From Thermoproteota archaeon (lineage in GTDB: Archaea > Korarchaeota > JAOZGF01 > JAOZFZ01), in the NCBI GenBank assembly GCA_027492035.1, contig JAOZFT010000033.1, forward strand, positions 1-49,731: 49,731 nucleotides of DNA. Direction: 5' to 3'. The notes under the pieces are model-generated. The model searched no databases and had not been told where the DNA came from. It saw nothing but the letters and a program-made list of their open reading frames with translations. The translations under genes and the position numbers were made by a program. Shown piece after piece: positions 1 to 7,941 of the stretch. Within the stretch, counting starts at the first letter, position 1, and every line of letters begins with the position of its first letter.

Positions 1-153
1 TTTAAGATAGCAAATATTGGCGATCTAACAGCCAATGACATCTCTGTAAACCTCATTTTACCCGATAATACAACCGCTACTAAAACAAGATGGAAAATCA
101 ATAAATTAACGGGTGGAGAAGAAATAAGTTGCCAACGGATAAACTTCCGTTAA
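1..153 (+). CDS. 3' end of an unidentified reading frame cut by the window start
   Basis: Frame 1 is open from the first base to a TAA at 151-153 and gives 50 residues. The text (starting FKIANIGDLTANDISVNLIL) looks like an extracellular beta-sandwich segment of the CARDB/NEW3 kind, with the usual 'N-G-D-x-x-A' turn. The last part (TGGEEISCQRINFR) does not clearly belong to such a domain, so the frame may already be decayed here, like its downstream neighbours. The rest of the gene lies outside the window, so no function can be given. Confidence 0.3.
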   Translation, partial: FKIANIGDLTANDISVNLILPDNTTATKTRWKINKLTGGEEISCQRINFR

Positions 154-231
154 ATCCTTCTCTAAAGGGGTTTTTTCGGTTCCCTTCGCGTCAATAAGCT
201 TCATTTCACGCTTCACCCAATTTAGATCGAA

Positions 232-491
232 ATGGACTTTGAAACCGCTAGGGGAATAGTTGAGAAGTACAGAGCTGGAGGGGTTATGGATAGAGATGAC
301 GCTTTAAAACTCCTTGAATATTGCGGTGAAGTTAAATGTGAGAAATGCGAGCTAAATAAACACTATAGGAAATGCCCGATAACAGTGACCCTAGGCAAAT
401 CTTTCACTCTTTTGCCATGAAGCATATGCTCGGCCGAGAAACCTCTTCAAATGAGAGGTTAAGGTTAGTGAAAAACTTGTGGAATAACTGA
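232..491 (+). pseudogene. small Cys-rich protein, apparently frameshifted
   Basis: An ATG frame from 232 to 420 has a protein-like N-terminus (MDFETARGIVEKYRAGG) and a four-Cys metal-site pattern (C-G-E-V-K-C-E-K-C, then C-P). After KCP near 375-378 it ends in an unconvincing tail. A protein-like stretch starts exactly there in another frame (GAT at 378-380, reading DNSDPRQIFHSFAMKHMLGR and on to KNLWNN) and stops at 489-491. A single lost base around 376-378 would join both halves into a protein of about 86 residues. Seen: the two abutting frames. Inferred: the frameshift and the single ancestral gene. I do not recognise the family. No clear ribosome site precedes 232. Confidence 0.35.
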
Positions 492-540
492 AACTAGACA
501 CTTAAAGCCAAGGGTAGAGTTAAGGTTTAATGGTTTTTTG

Positions 541-568
541 AGTGAGCATTAGGGAGTGAGCATTAGGG
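541..568. repeat. perfect 14-bp tandem duplication
   Basis: AGTGAGCATTAGGG occurs twice head to tail (541-554 and 555-568) with no mismatch. It lies at the distal end of the methyltransferase remnant. A 14-bp insertion is not a multiple of three, so it would have broken the antisense frame. It looks like a recent slippage or repair duplication in unselected DNA. Confidence 0.85.
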
Positions 569-704
569 AATATGTTGCATTAAACACAATGCTTAATCCC
601 GCAGGCCAAAAGGTATCCCCAAACTAAATTGGATGCCTAACAAGTCCATATATACCTGAGGTTTTTAACTTCTCTTTGCACAAGGTACGGGACAGAGGCT
701 GCAA
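549..704 (-). pseudogene. remnant of an isoprenylcysteine/phospholipid methyltransferase-like membrane protein
   Basis: The minus strand reads ...KLKTSGIYGLVRHPI, then a TAG at 626-624, then FGDTFWPAGLSIVFNATYSL and on to a stop at 551-549. The order 'GIY-x-x-VRHP-x-Y-x-G' is the hallmark of the ICMT/PEMT (NnrU-like) membrane methyltransferases; the stop sits exactly where the family has Tyr (TAT to TAG). Only about 50 residues of the catalytic helix region survive out of a usual 150-200. A 14-bp tandem duplication lies at its distal end and shifts the frame. The gene is dead. Confidence 0.6.
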
Positions 705-884
705 CCAAATACTTGTTGACACATCTAGGACTAGGCCCCTACCTTTACGCCGTAATTCACTGGGTTGACCAAGACGGTTCAGGAACAGTAAACGGTAAAG
801 ACTTGGTAGAAACTGTTCAACAGGGAATATACCACATAACCCCAGGAAAACGTAACACTCACTCCACTAAACGTAACAAAATAA
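641..884 (+). pseudogene. degenerate fragment with an EF-hand-like loop, family unknown
   Basis: A plus-strand frame open from 641 reads TRYGTEAATKYLLTHLGLG and then a DxDGSG loop (VDQDGSGTVNGKDL), which resembles an EF-hand or dockerin calcium loop. Near 841-843 a one-base shift leads to QENVTLTPLNVTK and a stop at 882-884, a more natural end than the Lys/Arg-rich readthrough that follows in the original frame to 1087. It overlaps the antisense methyltransferase remnant, so both cannot have been intact in the present arrangement. Protein-like appearance only; no function assigned. Confidence 0.2.
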
Positions 885-1361
885 AACCATTAAAAAGCCG
901 CAGAAAAAAGGAACTCCCCTTCCCTTTTTTGAAAATTTTAGGCAGATTCTTCCTTGGAAACAATGGAGTAATAGGTCTTGAAAAGGGAAAGAAAACGTTA
1001 AAGAAGCGATTGAAAGGGAAGGAGCTAATTCAAAGGTTAAAAAACTATCTAATCTTTGTTATTGATTCTATGAAATGTTTCATTTAATTTAGTGGAAAAA
1101 GGATGTTCGTAAGAATTTCTTATAAATCTAAAGGGAAAAGTGTAAAGGATATAACAGCTCCTTAACAAGCTTTCTTGTAACTTTTTAACTTTCAAGGTTG
1201 ATGAAGCATTGAAGAATCAGCGTTTCCTTGAAGATGCGGCGGGGGCTTTCCAGCACATGTCCACAAAATTTTTAAAGTATTTTCAGCTATACTTCTCTTT
1301 TCACAGTTTATTCATAAACGTTTTAATAAATCTTGTGGTTAATAGGGTAGAGGTTTTCCCT

Positions 1362-2240
1362 TTGGTTAACGATATAAAACCAGGGGAATCATTGGCTGCT
1401 TTCTTTAAAATAACTAAACCTAAACAGGCTCTCCTGCTTCTTTTCACAGCCTTTTCAACTTACATTTTAACTTTCAACCTTAAAAAAGCAAGGGTTCCAG
1501 TAGAGGGAATGACTGTTTTCTTTCCTCTTTTATTGGCTTTAATGGGCGTTGACACATTAAATAACTACTTAGACAGAGACATAGATGCTGTAATGGAGAG
1601 GACTAGAAACAGGCCCTTACCTAAGGGGGAACTAAAACCCTTAACTGCTCTACTTTATGGTTCAGCCCTAATTCTTTCAGGGTTAATTTTTTCTGCGGCA
1701 ATTAACCCAAAATTGTTCATTGTAATCTTAATAGGTTCCTTAATTGATTTATTTGCGTATACAAAGTTTTTGAAGAGAAGATCTCCACTAAATATTATAA
1801 TTGGTTCATTTGCAGGTGGAGTTCTTCCTATCTATGGTTGGTTAGCTGCCTATGAATCCTTAACTTTAACTCCCTTCCTAATAAGTTGCTTAATTATTTT
1901 TTGGACGCCTTCACACATCTGGTCCTTAGCTCTCTTTTATAAAGAAGACTACAGAAAAGTGAATGTTCCAATGTTGCCTGTAGTTAAAAGTGACAACTTC
2001 ACCATAAAAGCGATAGCTTCAACGAACATTTTAACCTTTTTAGATTCTTTAATAATAGGTGTGGAAGCCCATTTAACCATTATTTACTTTCTGGTTATTA
2101 TTGCATCAAGTTTATTTTATCTTTCCCTAAACCTGTACGGCTTATTTAATCCTTCCCTGAAAATAGCTAAATACATGTTTAAAGCATCATCTCCATTCCT
2201 TGCTGTAGTTTTAGTTTCAATAATTTGTTTTTCCTTATAA
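1362..2240 (+). CDS. UbiA-family prenyltransferase, protoheme IX farnesyltransferase (CtaB/CyoE)-like
   Basis: Integral-membrane prenyltransferase. The first Asp-rich motif reads NNYLDRDIDAVMERTRNRPL, matching the N-x-x-x-D-R-D-I-D-x-x-M-x-R-T-x-x-R-P-L signature of heme O synthases. The later segment WTPSHIWSLALFYKEDYRK followed by VPMLPVV is also CtaB-like, so the likely reaction is farnesylation of protoheme IX, although other UbiA substrates cannot be excluded. About eight or nine hydrophobic segments are visible. The frame is open from a TTG at 1209, but I chose the TTG at 1362: it follows AGAGG at 1348-1352 and gives 292 residues, the normal CtaB length, starting just before the conserved 'KITKPKQ' entry. 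No cytochrome oxidase gene is in the window. Confidence 0.8.
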   Translation: MVNDIKPGESLAAFFKITKPKQALLLLFTAFSTYILTFNLKKARVPVEGMTVFFPLLLALMGVDTLNNYLDRDIDAVMERTRNRPLPKGELKPLTALLYGSALILSGLIFSAAINPKLFIVILIGSLIDLFAYTKFLKRRSPLNIIIGSFAGGVLPIYGWLAAYESLTLTPFLISCLIIFWTPSHIWSLALFYKEDYRKVNVPMLPVVKSDNFTIKAIASTNILTFLDSLIIGVEAHLTIIYFLVIIASSLFYLSLNLYGLFNPSLKIAKYMFKASSPFLAVVLVSIICFSL

Positions 2241-2338
2241 ATTCTCGAAAAACTCTGTCCCTATCTTTTAAATAGACTCCATAAAACCTTGTCGCTGGAG
2301 GCATTTTCTCTTTTGAAAATAAGTTAGGAGGAGGAAAG

Positions 2339-3478
2339 TTGAAAGGTTTAGGGCAGGAATTAAGGAAATACTTAAATCCATGGTTTTCTTCGCTTGAAAA
2401 CCCTTCTGAAGCCCAAATCAAACTTCTAAAAAAATTAATTAATGTTTACAAAGGAACAAGGTATGGTGAAGAACACGATGTAAAAGAGGTAGGGTCTATT
2501 GAAGACTTTAGGGAGAAATTTCCAGTTGTAAAGTACAATGACCTTAAACCTTACCTGAAAAAAGTTTATGAAGGAGAATACAACGCTATTCTTAATGAAC
2601 CTCCAGTTATTTTTATGATGACAAGAGGAACAACAGGTAAATCAAAAATTATACCTGTCACTAAGTCTGAACTTGATTTAAAAATGGAAATCAGCGGAAG
2701 AGCTTTGTTGAACCATGTTTACAGAACAAAAACCTTTGAAGTACTTGAAGGGTACGATTTAAACCTTAACTTTCCATCAAAAATTGGGGAGATAAGCATT
2801 AAAGGAAAAAGGTATAGTTGTGGGTTCAGTTCAGGGATCTACGCTATGTACAGTGCTGAAAGAAGAAAAATTAAGCTTGTGCCGGAACAGCAAGAAATAG
2901 ACAAGTTAGGGCCTAATTTAACAAGGAAAGGGTGGGAGAAAAGGTTTGAACTTGTTTATGAAAAAGCTAAAGAAAAAAAGGTGACAATGCTGATAGGAGT
3001 GGTTCAAGTTATGATTGAATTTGCGAAATACCTTAAAAGAAAACATAAACTATACCCTAAAAACGTATGGAGACATTTAAAAGTTATCAACGCCTCCAGC
3101 GCCCCGAACATTCAGACAATCTATAAAGAAAGGCTGCAAGCTTTTTATGGAAAGGTTTCAGTTGTTGAAACGTATGCTGCAACAGAAGGTGTTTTTGCGC
3201 AGCAACTTGACGCCAAGCCCTTTGTTTCCCCAAATTATGACTGCTACATTTTCGAAGTTGAAACCAGGAAAGAAGTTAAAATGCTTTATGAAATGAAGAA
3301 GGGAGAAATCGGTAAATTAATTGTTTCTTCTCTCCTTTTCCCTAGATATGACATTGGCGACCTGGTCCGTTGTGAAAGAGGAAAATACTTTGTTGTCATA
3401 GGAAGAGCTAACAAGAAAACATTAATCACCCATTACCTCAACCAATTCCTTAATTACTTCACATTAAGAAAGGAGTAG
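2339..3478 (+). CDS. GH3-family adenylating enzyme, apparently lacking the C-terminal subdomain
   Basis: GH3 proteins adenylate a carboxylic acid and transfer it to an amine or amino acid. All three ATP/AMP motifs are present in order: TRGTTGKSKIIPVT (about residue 97), YAATEG (about 280) and YDIGDLV (about 338), followed by IGR. Family members are normally about 500-580 residues; this one has 379 and stops soon after IGRANKK, where others continue with a mobile C-terminal lid. The residues after IGR do not match the usual 'RADDxIxLxGE'. The strong ribosome site AGGAGGAGGAAAG sits right before the TTG start. It follows the UbiA gene after about 98 nt and may be co-transcribed. Either a minimal GH3 enzyme or a 3'-truncated gene. 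Confidence 0.75.
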   Translation: MKGLGQELRKYLNPWFSSLENPSEAQIKLLKKLINVYKGTRYGEEHDVKEVGSIEDFREKFPVVKYNDLKPYLKKVYEGEYNAILNEPPVIFMMTRGTTGKSKIIPVTKSELDLKMEISGRALLNHVYRTKTFEVLEGYDLNLNFPSKIGEISIKGKRYSCGFSSGIYAMYSAERRKIKLVPEQQEIDKLGPNLTRKGWEKRFELVYEKAKEKKVTMLIGVVQVMIEFAKYLKRKHKLYPKNVWRHLKVINASSAPNIQTIYKERLQAFYGKVSVVETYAATEGVFAQQLDAKPFVSPNYDCYIFEVETRKEVKMLYEMKKGEIGKLIVSSLLFPRYDIGDLVRCERGKYFVVIGRANKKTLITHYLNQFLNYFTLRKE

Positions 3479-3535
3479 TACACTTTGGTAACATAGCCTC
3501 TACATAAACAGTTTTGTTGTTGACTTAAAATTTAT

Positions 3536-4945
3536 TTAAAAAACAGGAAAAATTTGCAGGAAATGTACGTAACGTTTAAACATGTATTTCAACATGTGCC
3601 TCCATATTCTTCTCTTCCATTCGTTTCTGGAAAACAGTCCCTCCAGTAAAAAGTGAAGATTCAAGTAGGTTTCCTCGTAACATAAAGAATAAAGCCTCAT
3701 AACTTGCTTCCTTGTTAAATATTTTGTTGGCATTAAAGCATGAGCCATGTCGTATTTGGAGTAGTCCGTGACTTCGATTAAATTTTTGTTTTTGGCTTCA
3801 TCAAATAAATCGGAACCTGGGAAAGGAGTCAAGACAGTGTAAATAGGGAAATCTACACCCAGCTTTTTCATAAAATTTACTTTCTCCATAATTGTTTCAT
3901 ACTTGTCTCCCCAAGTCCCTATAATCATTAATCCTTGACAAATTATGTTATTTTGTTTAAGAAGTTTAACTGCTTTCTTAACAGTTTCTATTTTCAAGTT
4001 TTTCCTTAGAACAGAAAGTTCATTATCGGTAGCTGCTTCAACTCCTATTTGAACCATTAAATTCCCTGCTCTCCTCATTTTAGGAAGTAAATCTCTGTAT
4101 TTCACAACAAAATCAGCTCTTCCTTGATAATACCAGTTCACATCTAAACCTCTCTCCTCTATTTCACTACATATTTTTTCCATGTGCTGTTTATCCACGT
4201 TAAAACAGTCATCTCCAAACCAAATACTCTCTCTTCCATACTTCTGCGTTAACAGTTCAATTTCATCCACTACCTTGGAAGGGTCTCTTTTTCTCCATTT
4301 CCTGTGCCAGAATTTCCACTCTGAACAGAAGAAACAACTAAATGGGCACCCCCTACTTGAAAGTACAACAGAGAATTTACCTAAAACAGGGAAAAAATAT
4401 TTTTTCATGGGTAAAAGATGATAAGCAGGCATCGGTAACTCATCAAGGTTTAGAAGGAGAGAGGGGTCAGGGGTTTCATAAATTTTTCCATTTAACCTGA
4501 AAATCAACCCTTTAACATTGGATAAACTAGTTCCCTTTTCTAAGGCTTTTATTAACTTAGAAAAAATAAGTTCTCCTTCCCCTTTAACAATTAAGTCAAT
4601 TTCAGAATGTTTTTTAAGTATTTCTCTACCCATGAACGTTGCATGGGAACCACCTAGCACGGTTTTAATTTCTCTATCGACTTTTTTAACTACTTCAGCT
4701 GTCTTTAAAGCAGTGTAAAAAAAGGGGGTGATAGCGGAAACCCCTACAACGTCAGGCTTCCTTTTCTCTACTTCAGACGTTAAACTACCCCAATCAATGT
4801 TTTCAGCGTTACAGTCCAGTATCTCTACTTTGTATCCTTCCCTCTCAACCATCGAAGCCAAGTAAGCTAACCCAAGTGGAGGTGAAACATGTTTCCCCAT
4901 CAGTTCCCAGAAAGGTTTAGGAGGTTCAATAAGTAAAACATACAT
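3536..4945 (-). CDS. cobalamin-binding radical SAM protein (B12-rSAM, BchE/methyltransferase superfamily)
   Basis: 469 residues. The N-terminal 130 residues form a B12-binding Rossmann-type domain (MYVLLIEPPKPFWELMG, PPLGLAYLA, DVVGVSAITPFFYTA, GGSHATF). The radical SAM core follows with SSRGCPFSCFFCSEW, a C-x3-C-x2-C [4Fe-4S] motif at about residue 200. A C-terminal extension of about 100 residues ends in basic and aromatic text. This family methylates unactivated carbons or performs ring and lipid chemistry; the substrate cannot be read from sequence. The ATG is one base after the TAG of the upstream small membrane protein, so the two are translationally coupled and probably work together at or near the membrane. 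Confidence 0.85.
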   Translation of the reverse strand: MYVLLIEPPKPFWELMGKHVSPPLGLAYLASMVEREGYKVEILDCNAENIDWGSLTSEVEKRKPDVVGVSAITPFFYTALKTAEVVKKVDREIKTVLGGSHATFMGREILKKHSEIDLIVKGEGELIFSKLIKALEKGTSLSNVKGLIFRLNGKIYETPDPSLLLNLDELPMPAYHLLPMKKYFFPVLGKFSVVLSSRGCPFSCFFCSEWKFWHRKWRKRDPSKVVDEIELLTQKYGRESIWFGDDCFNVDKQHMEKICSEIEERGLDVNWYYQGRADFVVKYRDLLPKMRRAGNLMVQIGVEAATDNELSVLRKNLKIETVKKAVKLLKQNNIICQGLMIIGTWGDKYETIMEKVNFMKKLGVDFPIYTVLTPFPGSDLFDEAKNKNLIEVTDYSKYDMAHALMPTKYLTRKQVMRLYSLCYEETYLNLHFLLEGLFSRNEWKRRIWRHMLKYMFKRYVHFLQIFPVF

Positions 4946-4946
4946 T

Positions 4947-5327
4947 CTAGGCCCTTTTCTTAATCTTAATCAATCCCTTAAGAATCAACCACAAACCAAT
5001 CACTACAAAAATAAAAGGCCACCAATCCGTAACTCCGTAAATAAATACTAAACCTAAACCTACAAATAAAACTCCTGCAAAAATCCTTCCTGAAACAGGT
5101 CTCCTATATTCAGGAACTGTTTTTCTAATGAGTGCATCAACCAAAAACAAAATCCCTAAACCAAAAATGAAATATGCCCACCATTCACTCCAAGAAATAA
5201 CCTTTTTAGTTGCTAAGTAAAAGGTTACACCTAAAAGTAAAAGAACAAGGCCACTGAAAACTACACGCAAAGGGTCCTTCTCTCTCTTCTCCCACTCCTC
5301 CTTTTCATTTCTTTCCTTCCAAGCCAT
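4947..5327 (-). CDS. small four-helix membrane protein (DUF5668/LiaF-transmembrane-like)
   Basis: 126 residues. A charged N-terminus rich in Glu and Lys (MAWKERNEKEEWEKREKD) is followed by four hydrophobic helices with repeated 'GLVLLLLGV', 'FIFGLGILFLVDA', 'GVLFVGLGLVFIYG' and 'FIFVVIGLWLILKG' text, and a short basic tail. This tandem hairpin pattern resembles the LiaI/LiaF-type or DUF5668 transmembrane domain. It lies directly upstream of, and is coupled to, the B12 radical SAM gene. GGAGG-like text (RC of cacaacctccgcat) precedes the ATG. Function unknown. Confidence 0.75.
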   Translation of the reverse strand: MAWKERNEKEEWEKREKDPLRVVFSGLVLLLLGVTFYLATKKVISWSEWWAYFIFGLGILFLVDALIRKTVPEYRRPVSGRIFAGVLFVGLGLVFIYGVTDWWPFIFVVIGLWLILKGLIKIKKRA

Positions 5328-5755
5328 TCACACAACCTCCGCATGTAAAAAGTTCTTATTTTAAATTTTTATTTTTGTTTTCATGTTCAGAAAAATTTTT
5401 CAAAAATTTTTTGTTAATGGATTGATCTTCTTTAAAAAAGAAATAAATATTTAACGAAATTAAATTTTTTCTATGGGTTCTAAATATTCTTAAGGGAACA
5501 TGTAGCAAGTTACTAAAAAGAGCATTCTTCCCCTCTGCAATTTTTTAGCTTTTTAATTTTTTTCCCTGTCTCTTTGGAACCAGTTTTTCTCTCCTTCAAA
5601 AACTAATTTACATATTTTTTATTTTTTAACCTATAAACTGAACTATTTAATACAAAAAATTTAAAAAACAATCATGTATGTTATTATACTCCTTATTTTA
5701 CTGAACAATAAAAACCTTTAAAAAGTAAGAAGTTTTCTTTCAAAAAAGGAAGGAA
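5328..5755. other. divergent intergenic region, very AT-rich
   Basis: About 430 nt between the divergently read small membrane protein and the homocitrate synthase-like gene. It is dominated by A/T tracts. I saw no protein-like frame, no tRNA-like fold and no decayed gene. It should hold the promoters of both flanking units; the plus-strand TATA candidate is listed separately. Confidence 0.6.
5716..5725 (+). promoter_or_regulatory. candidate TATA box of the homocitrate synthase/LysX/dehydrogenase operon
   Basis: CTTTAAAAAG, preceded by A/C-rich BRE-like AAAAC, lies about 36 nt before the GTG at 5756. This spacing puts the transcript start about 10 nt before the start codon, with the ribosome site GGAAGGAA directly at the 5' end. 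Pattern-based only. Confidence 0.4.
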
Positions 5756-7012
5756 GTGACACTTTTATGGGTGAATGTAAAAAGGGGAGTCGTAAAAAAT
5801 AGTTTCAACTTAATTTTTGACGCAGAATTACTTGAACCATTTAAAAAACAGAGAATATATGTATTGGATTCACCAAGAGAATTAGGTCAGTCATCTCCCC
5901 TCTACCCTTTTGCATCAGGCGACCAAGTATTTACAGAATACTTAGATCTTCTATTGAACAAAATACATGTAGATTTTGTGGAGATAGACAATCCAGTAGG
6001 AAGTTCAACAAAAACTAGACACGCCGTAATTGCAACATCGAAATATAAAAAAGTAGTTATTCATTTAAGAGCTCATAGTTTCGACGTTGATTATTTAATT
6101 AAAAACGTTAAAGAAGCAAGGAACGTAGCTGTTTTTACAAGTGCTAATTCAAATGATTTAAAAATGTCTTGGGAGAAACATTTTTCAGAAGTAATTAATG
6201 CTTTGACTTACTTACTTGACTCCTCTTTAAACGTAAGGTTTGCAGTAGAAAACTTTTTCGTTAACTCTAGAAACAAAAAATTAAGGAAAAAAATGTTTAA
6301 ACTCTACAAAGAAGCTGTTTATTTAGGTGTGCACGAACTGGATTTACCTGACACTAGCGGGCTTTCCAACCCTTTAGAAATGTATAAGTTAAGCCGTTGC
6401 TTAATTGAAACATTCAGAAATGAAGAAGTAACTATACACATTCATTCACATGCTTCTCCAGGACATGAACCTTTAGAAAAAGCTGTTTTTGCTTTAGCTG
6501 CAGTTTTAGCTGCAAAGAAAAAGGCATGTATTCACACAACAATTAATGGGAGAGCTGAAAGAGGATACATACCTTCTCTCGTGGATGTAACTGTTCGTTT
6601 AAAAGAGTTAGGTGCAAAAACTAAGATTAACTTTAAAGAATTACTGAACCTTTACCCTCTATATTTAAAACTTTTCTGGTGGTCCCCAGCATTTAACGGT
6701 TTACATCCGCCAATATGGCTTGACCCTTCAGTGAATGCACATTATTCAGGAACACATTACTCAAAAATACTTATGGATTCCTCTGACTACGACTCAAACC
6801 CTTTTTCCAAGTCTTCAATTAAAATTTCACACGTCAGCGGCAAACACGTAATCGCATCTTTAACTAAAAAATACTCAATAAAAACAGACAGTAAAAAGGC
6901 TTCATTGAAACTGAGAGAAATTCTTTCAACTCGAGAAGCTTTCAGGTACCTCTCTTCAAATGGGGAATTGAAAGAGTTAAGTTTACTGGAGGAAATAACT
7001 CAGGAAAGTTAA
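5756..7012 (+). CDS. divergent homocitrate synthase-family enzyme (HMGL-like TIM barrel)
   Basis: 418 residues, aligning by eye over the full length of LysS/homocitrate synthase. The entry motif reads VLDSPRELGQ at about residue 36-45 where the family has DSTLREGEQ, so Asp is kept but the catalytic Arg-Glu pair is shifted. Also visible are VIHLRAH, ELDLPDTSGLSNP, the metal HxH as HIHSHASPGH (about 227-236; family FHGHND), IHTTINGRAERG, and the C-terminal HYSGTH (family HKAGMH) and VSGKHVI. It would condense acetyl-CoA with 2-oxoglutarate or another 2-oxoacid. It starts at a GTG after GGAAGGAA and is followed 24 nt later by the LysX-like gene. The altered active-site text suggests a changed substrate or a fast-evolving enzyme. 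Confidence 0.7.
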   Translation: MTLLWVNVKRGVVKNSFNLIFDAELLEPFKKQRIYVLDSPRELGQSSPLYPFASGDQVFTEYLDLLLNKIHVDFVEIDNPVGSSTKTRHAVIATSKYKKVVIHLRAHSFDVDYLIKNVKEARNVAVFTSANSNDLKMSWEKHFSEVINALTYLLDSSLNVRFAVENFFVNSRNKKLRKKMFKLYKEAVYLGVHELDLPDTSGLSNPLEMYKLSRCLIETFRNEEVTIHIHSHASPGHEPLEKAVFALAAVLAAKKKACIHTTINGRAERGYIPSLVDVTVRLKELGAKTKINFKELLNLYPLYLKLFWWSPAFNGLHPPIWLDPSVNAHYSGTHYSKILMDSSDYDSNPFSKSSIKISHVSGKHVIASLTKKYSIKTDSKKASLKLREILSTREAFRYLSSNGELKELSLLEEITQES

Positions 7013-7036
7013 TAAAATGGAAAGGAGGAAAAATAA

Positions 7037-7891
7037 ATGGTGAAAATAGGTTTACTGGTGGATAAAATAAGACTGGATGAAAAATTAATTCTGCAAGCAG
7101 CTGAGAAACAAAACGTAGATATAGAAATAATAGACACTTCAAATTTAATGTTAAACATTACTGATCTCCAAAGTAATGTTTATCCTGACGTAGATGTTTT
7201 CCTTCAAAGATGTGTAAGTACACTTCGAGGCCTGTACATAACACAAATCCTTGAAGCTAAAGGGTGCACTGTCATAAACGATTTTAATTCGTCTCAACTT
7301 TGCCTAGATAAAGTAAGATGCTCAATAAAACTTACACAAAACAAAATACCTACACCTAAAACTTACGTGTGTTTCACGGAAAAAGCAGGACTTGAAGCCC
7401 TTAAAAAAATAGGGTATCCGGCTATTTTGAAGCCAATAATGGGAAGCTGGGCCCGTTTAGTTGCTAAAATAAACGATGAAGAAGCAGCTAAATCAATTTT
7501 TGAAGACAGGAACATGATGGGGGTTTGGTACAGTATTTTTTACCTTCAAGAATTCATTAATAAACCAGGGAAAGATATACGTTCAACAGTTATTGGAGAT
7601 AAAGTTGTTGCGGCAATTTATCGCATAAACACTAGTGATTGGCGAACTAACACAGCAAGAGGAGCAAAGGCTGTTAAATGCGAAATAAACCCTAGACTTG
7701 AAGAATTAAGTTTAAAAGCTGCTGAAGCAATGGGGGGAGGAATGTACGGTGTAGATTTAATGGAGACAAATGGGGACTATGTTGTCCATGAAGTAAACCA
7801 CTCTTTTGAATTCAAAAATGTTCAAAGAGTAACAGGTGTGGATGTAGCCAGTGAAATAATAAAATATTTAGTTGATGTTATGAAGAAATAA
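7037..7891 (+). CDS. lysX: LysX-like ATP-grasp ligase
   Basis: 284 residues, close to LysX length. LysX joins the alpha-amino group of aminoadipate (or glutamate) to the C-terminal Glu of the carrier LysW using ATP. Matching text: RCVSTLRGLY, KPIMGSWARLVAK (family KPVIGSWGR, so Gly to Ala), YLQEFINKPGKDIR, the TNTARG substrate loop, GVDLMET and HEVNHSFEFKN (family NEVNHTMEFKN), with the metal ligands Glu and Asn kept. The ribosome site AAAGGAGGAAAA precedes the ATG. It lies between the homocitrate synthase-like and homoisocitrate dehydrogenase-like genes. No LysW gene was found in the neighbourhood, so the acceptor may be encoded elsewhere or be something else. Confidence 0.8.
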   Translation: MVKIGLLVDKIRLDEKLILQAAEKQNVDIEIIDTSNLMLNITDLQSNVYPDVDVFLQRCVSTLRGLYITQILEAKGCTVINDFNSSQLCLDKVRCSIKLTQNKIPTPKTYVCFTEKAGLEALKKIGYPAILKPIMGSWARLVAKINDEEAAKSIFEDRNMMGVWYSIFYLQEFINKPGKDIRSTVIGDKVVAAIYRINTSDWRTNTARGAKAVKCEINPRLEELSLKAAEAMGGGMYGVDLMETNGDYVVHEVNHSFEFKNVQRVTGVDVASEIIKYLVDVMKK

Positions 7892-7941
7892 AAATAGGTA
7901 CTTCTCAAAATTTCAAAAATTTATAGAAAGGTTTCTTTGTC

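Noticed and set aside
421..460. AGCATATGCT palindrome and AACCTCT/AGAGGTT stem
   Set aside because: Short, inside or beside a likely coding remnant; chance is a sufficient explanation.
713..1087. 124-residue frame starting with TTG
   Set aside because: Only the first part looks protein-like; after about 845 it is Lys/Arg-rich readthrough, it has no ribosome site and it overlaps the antisense methyltransferase remnant. Listed only as a degenerate fragment.
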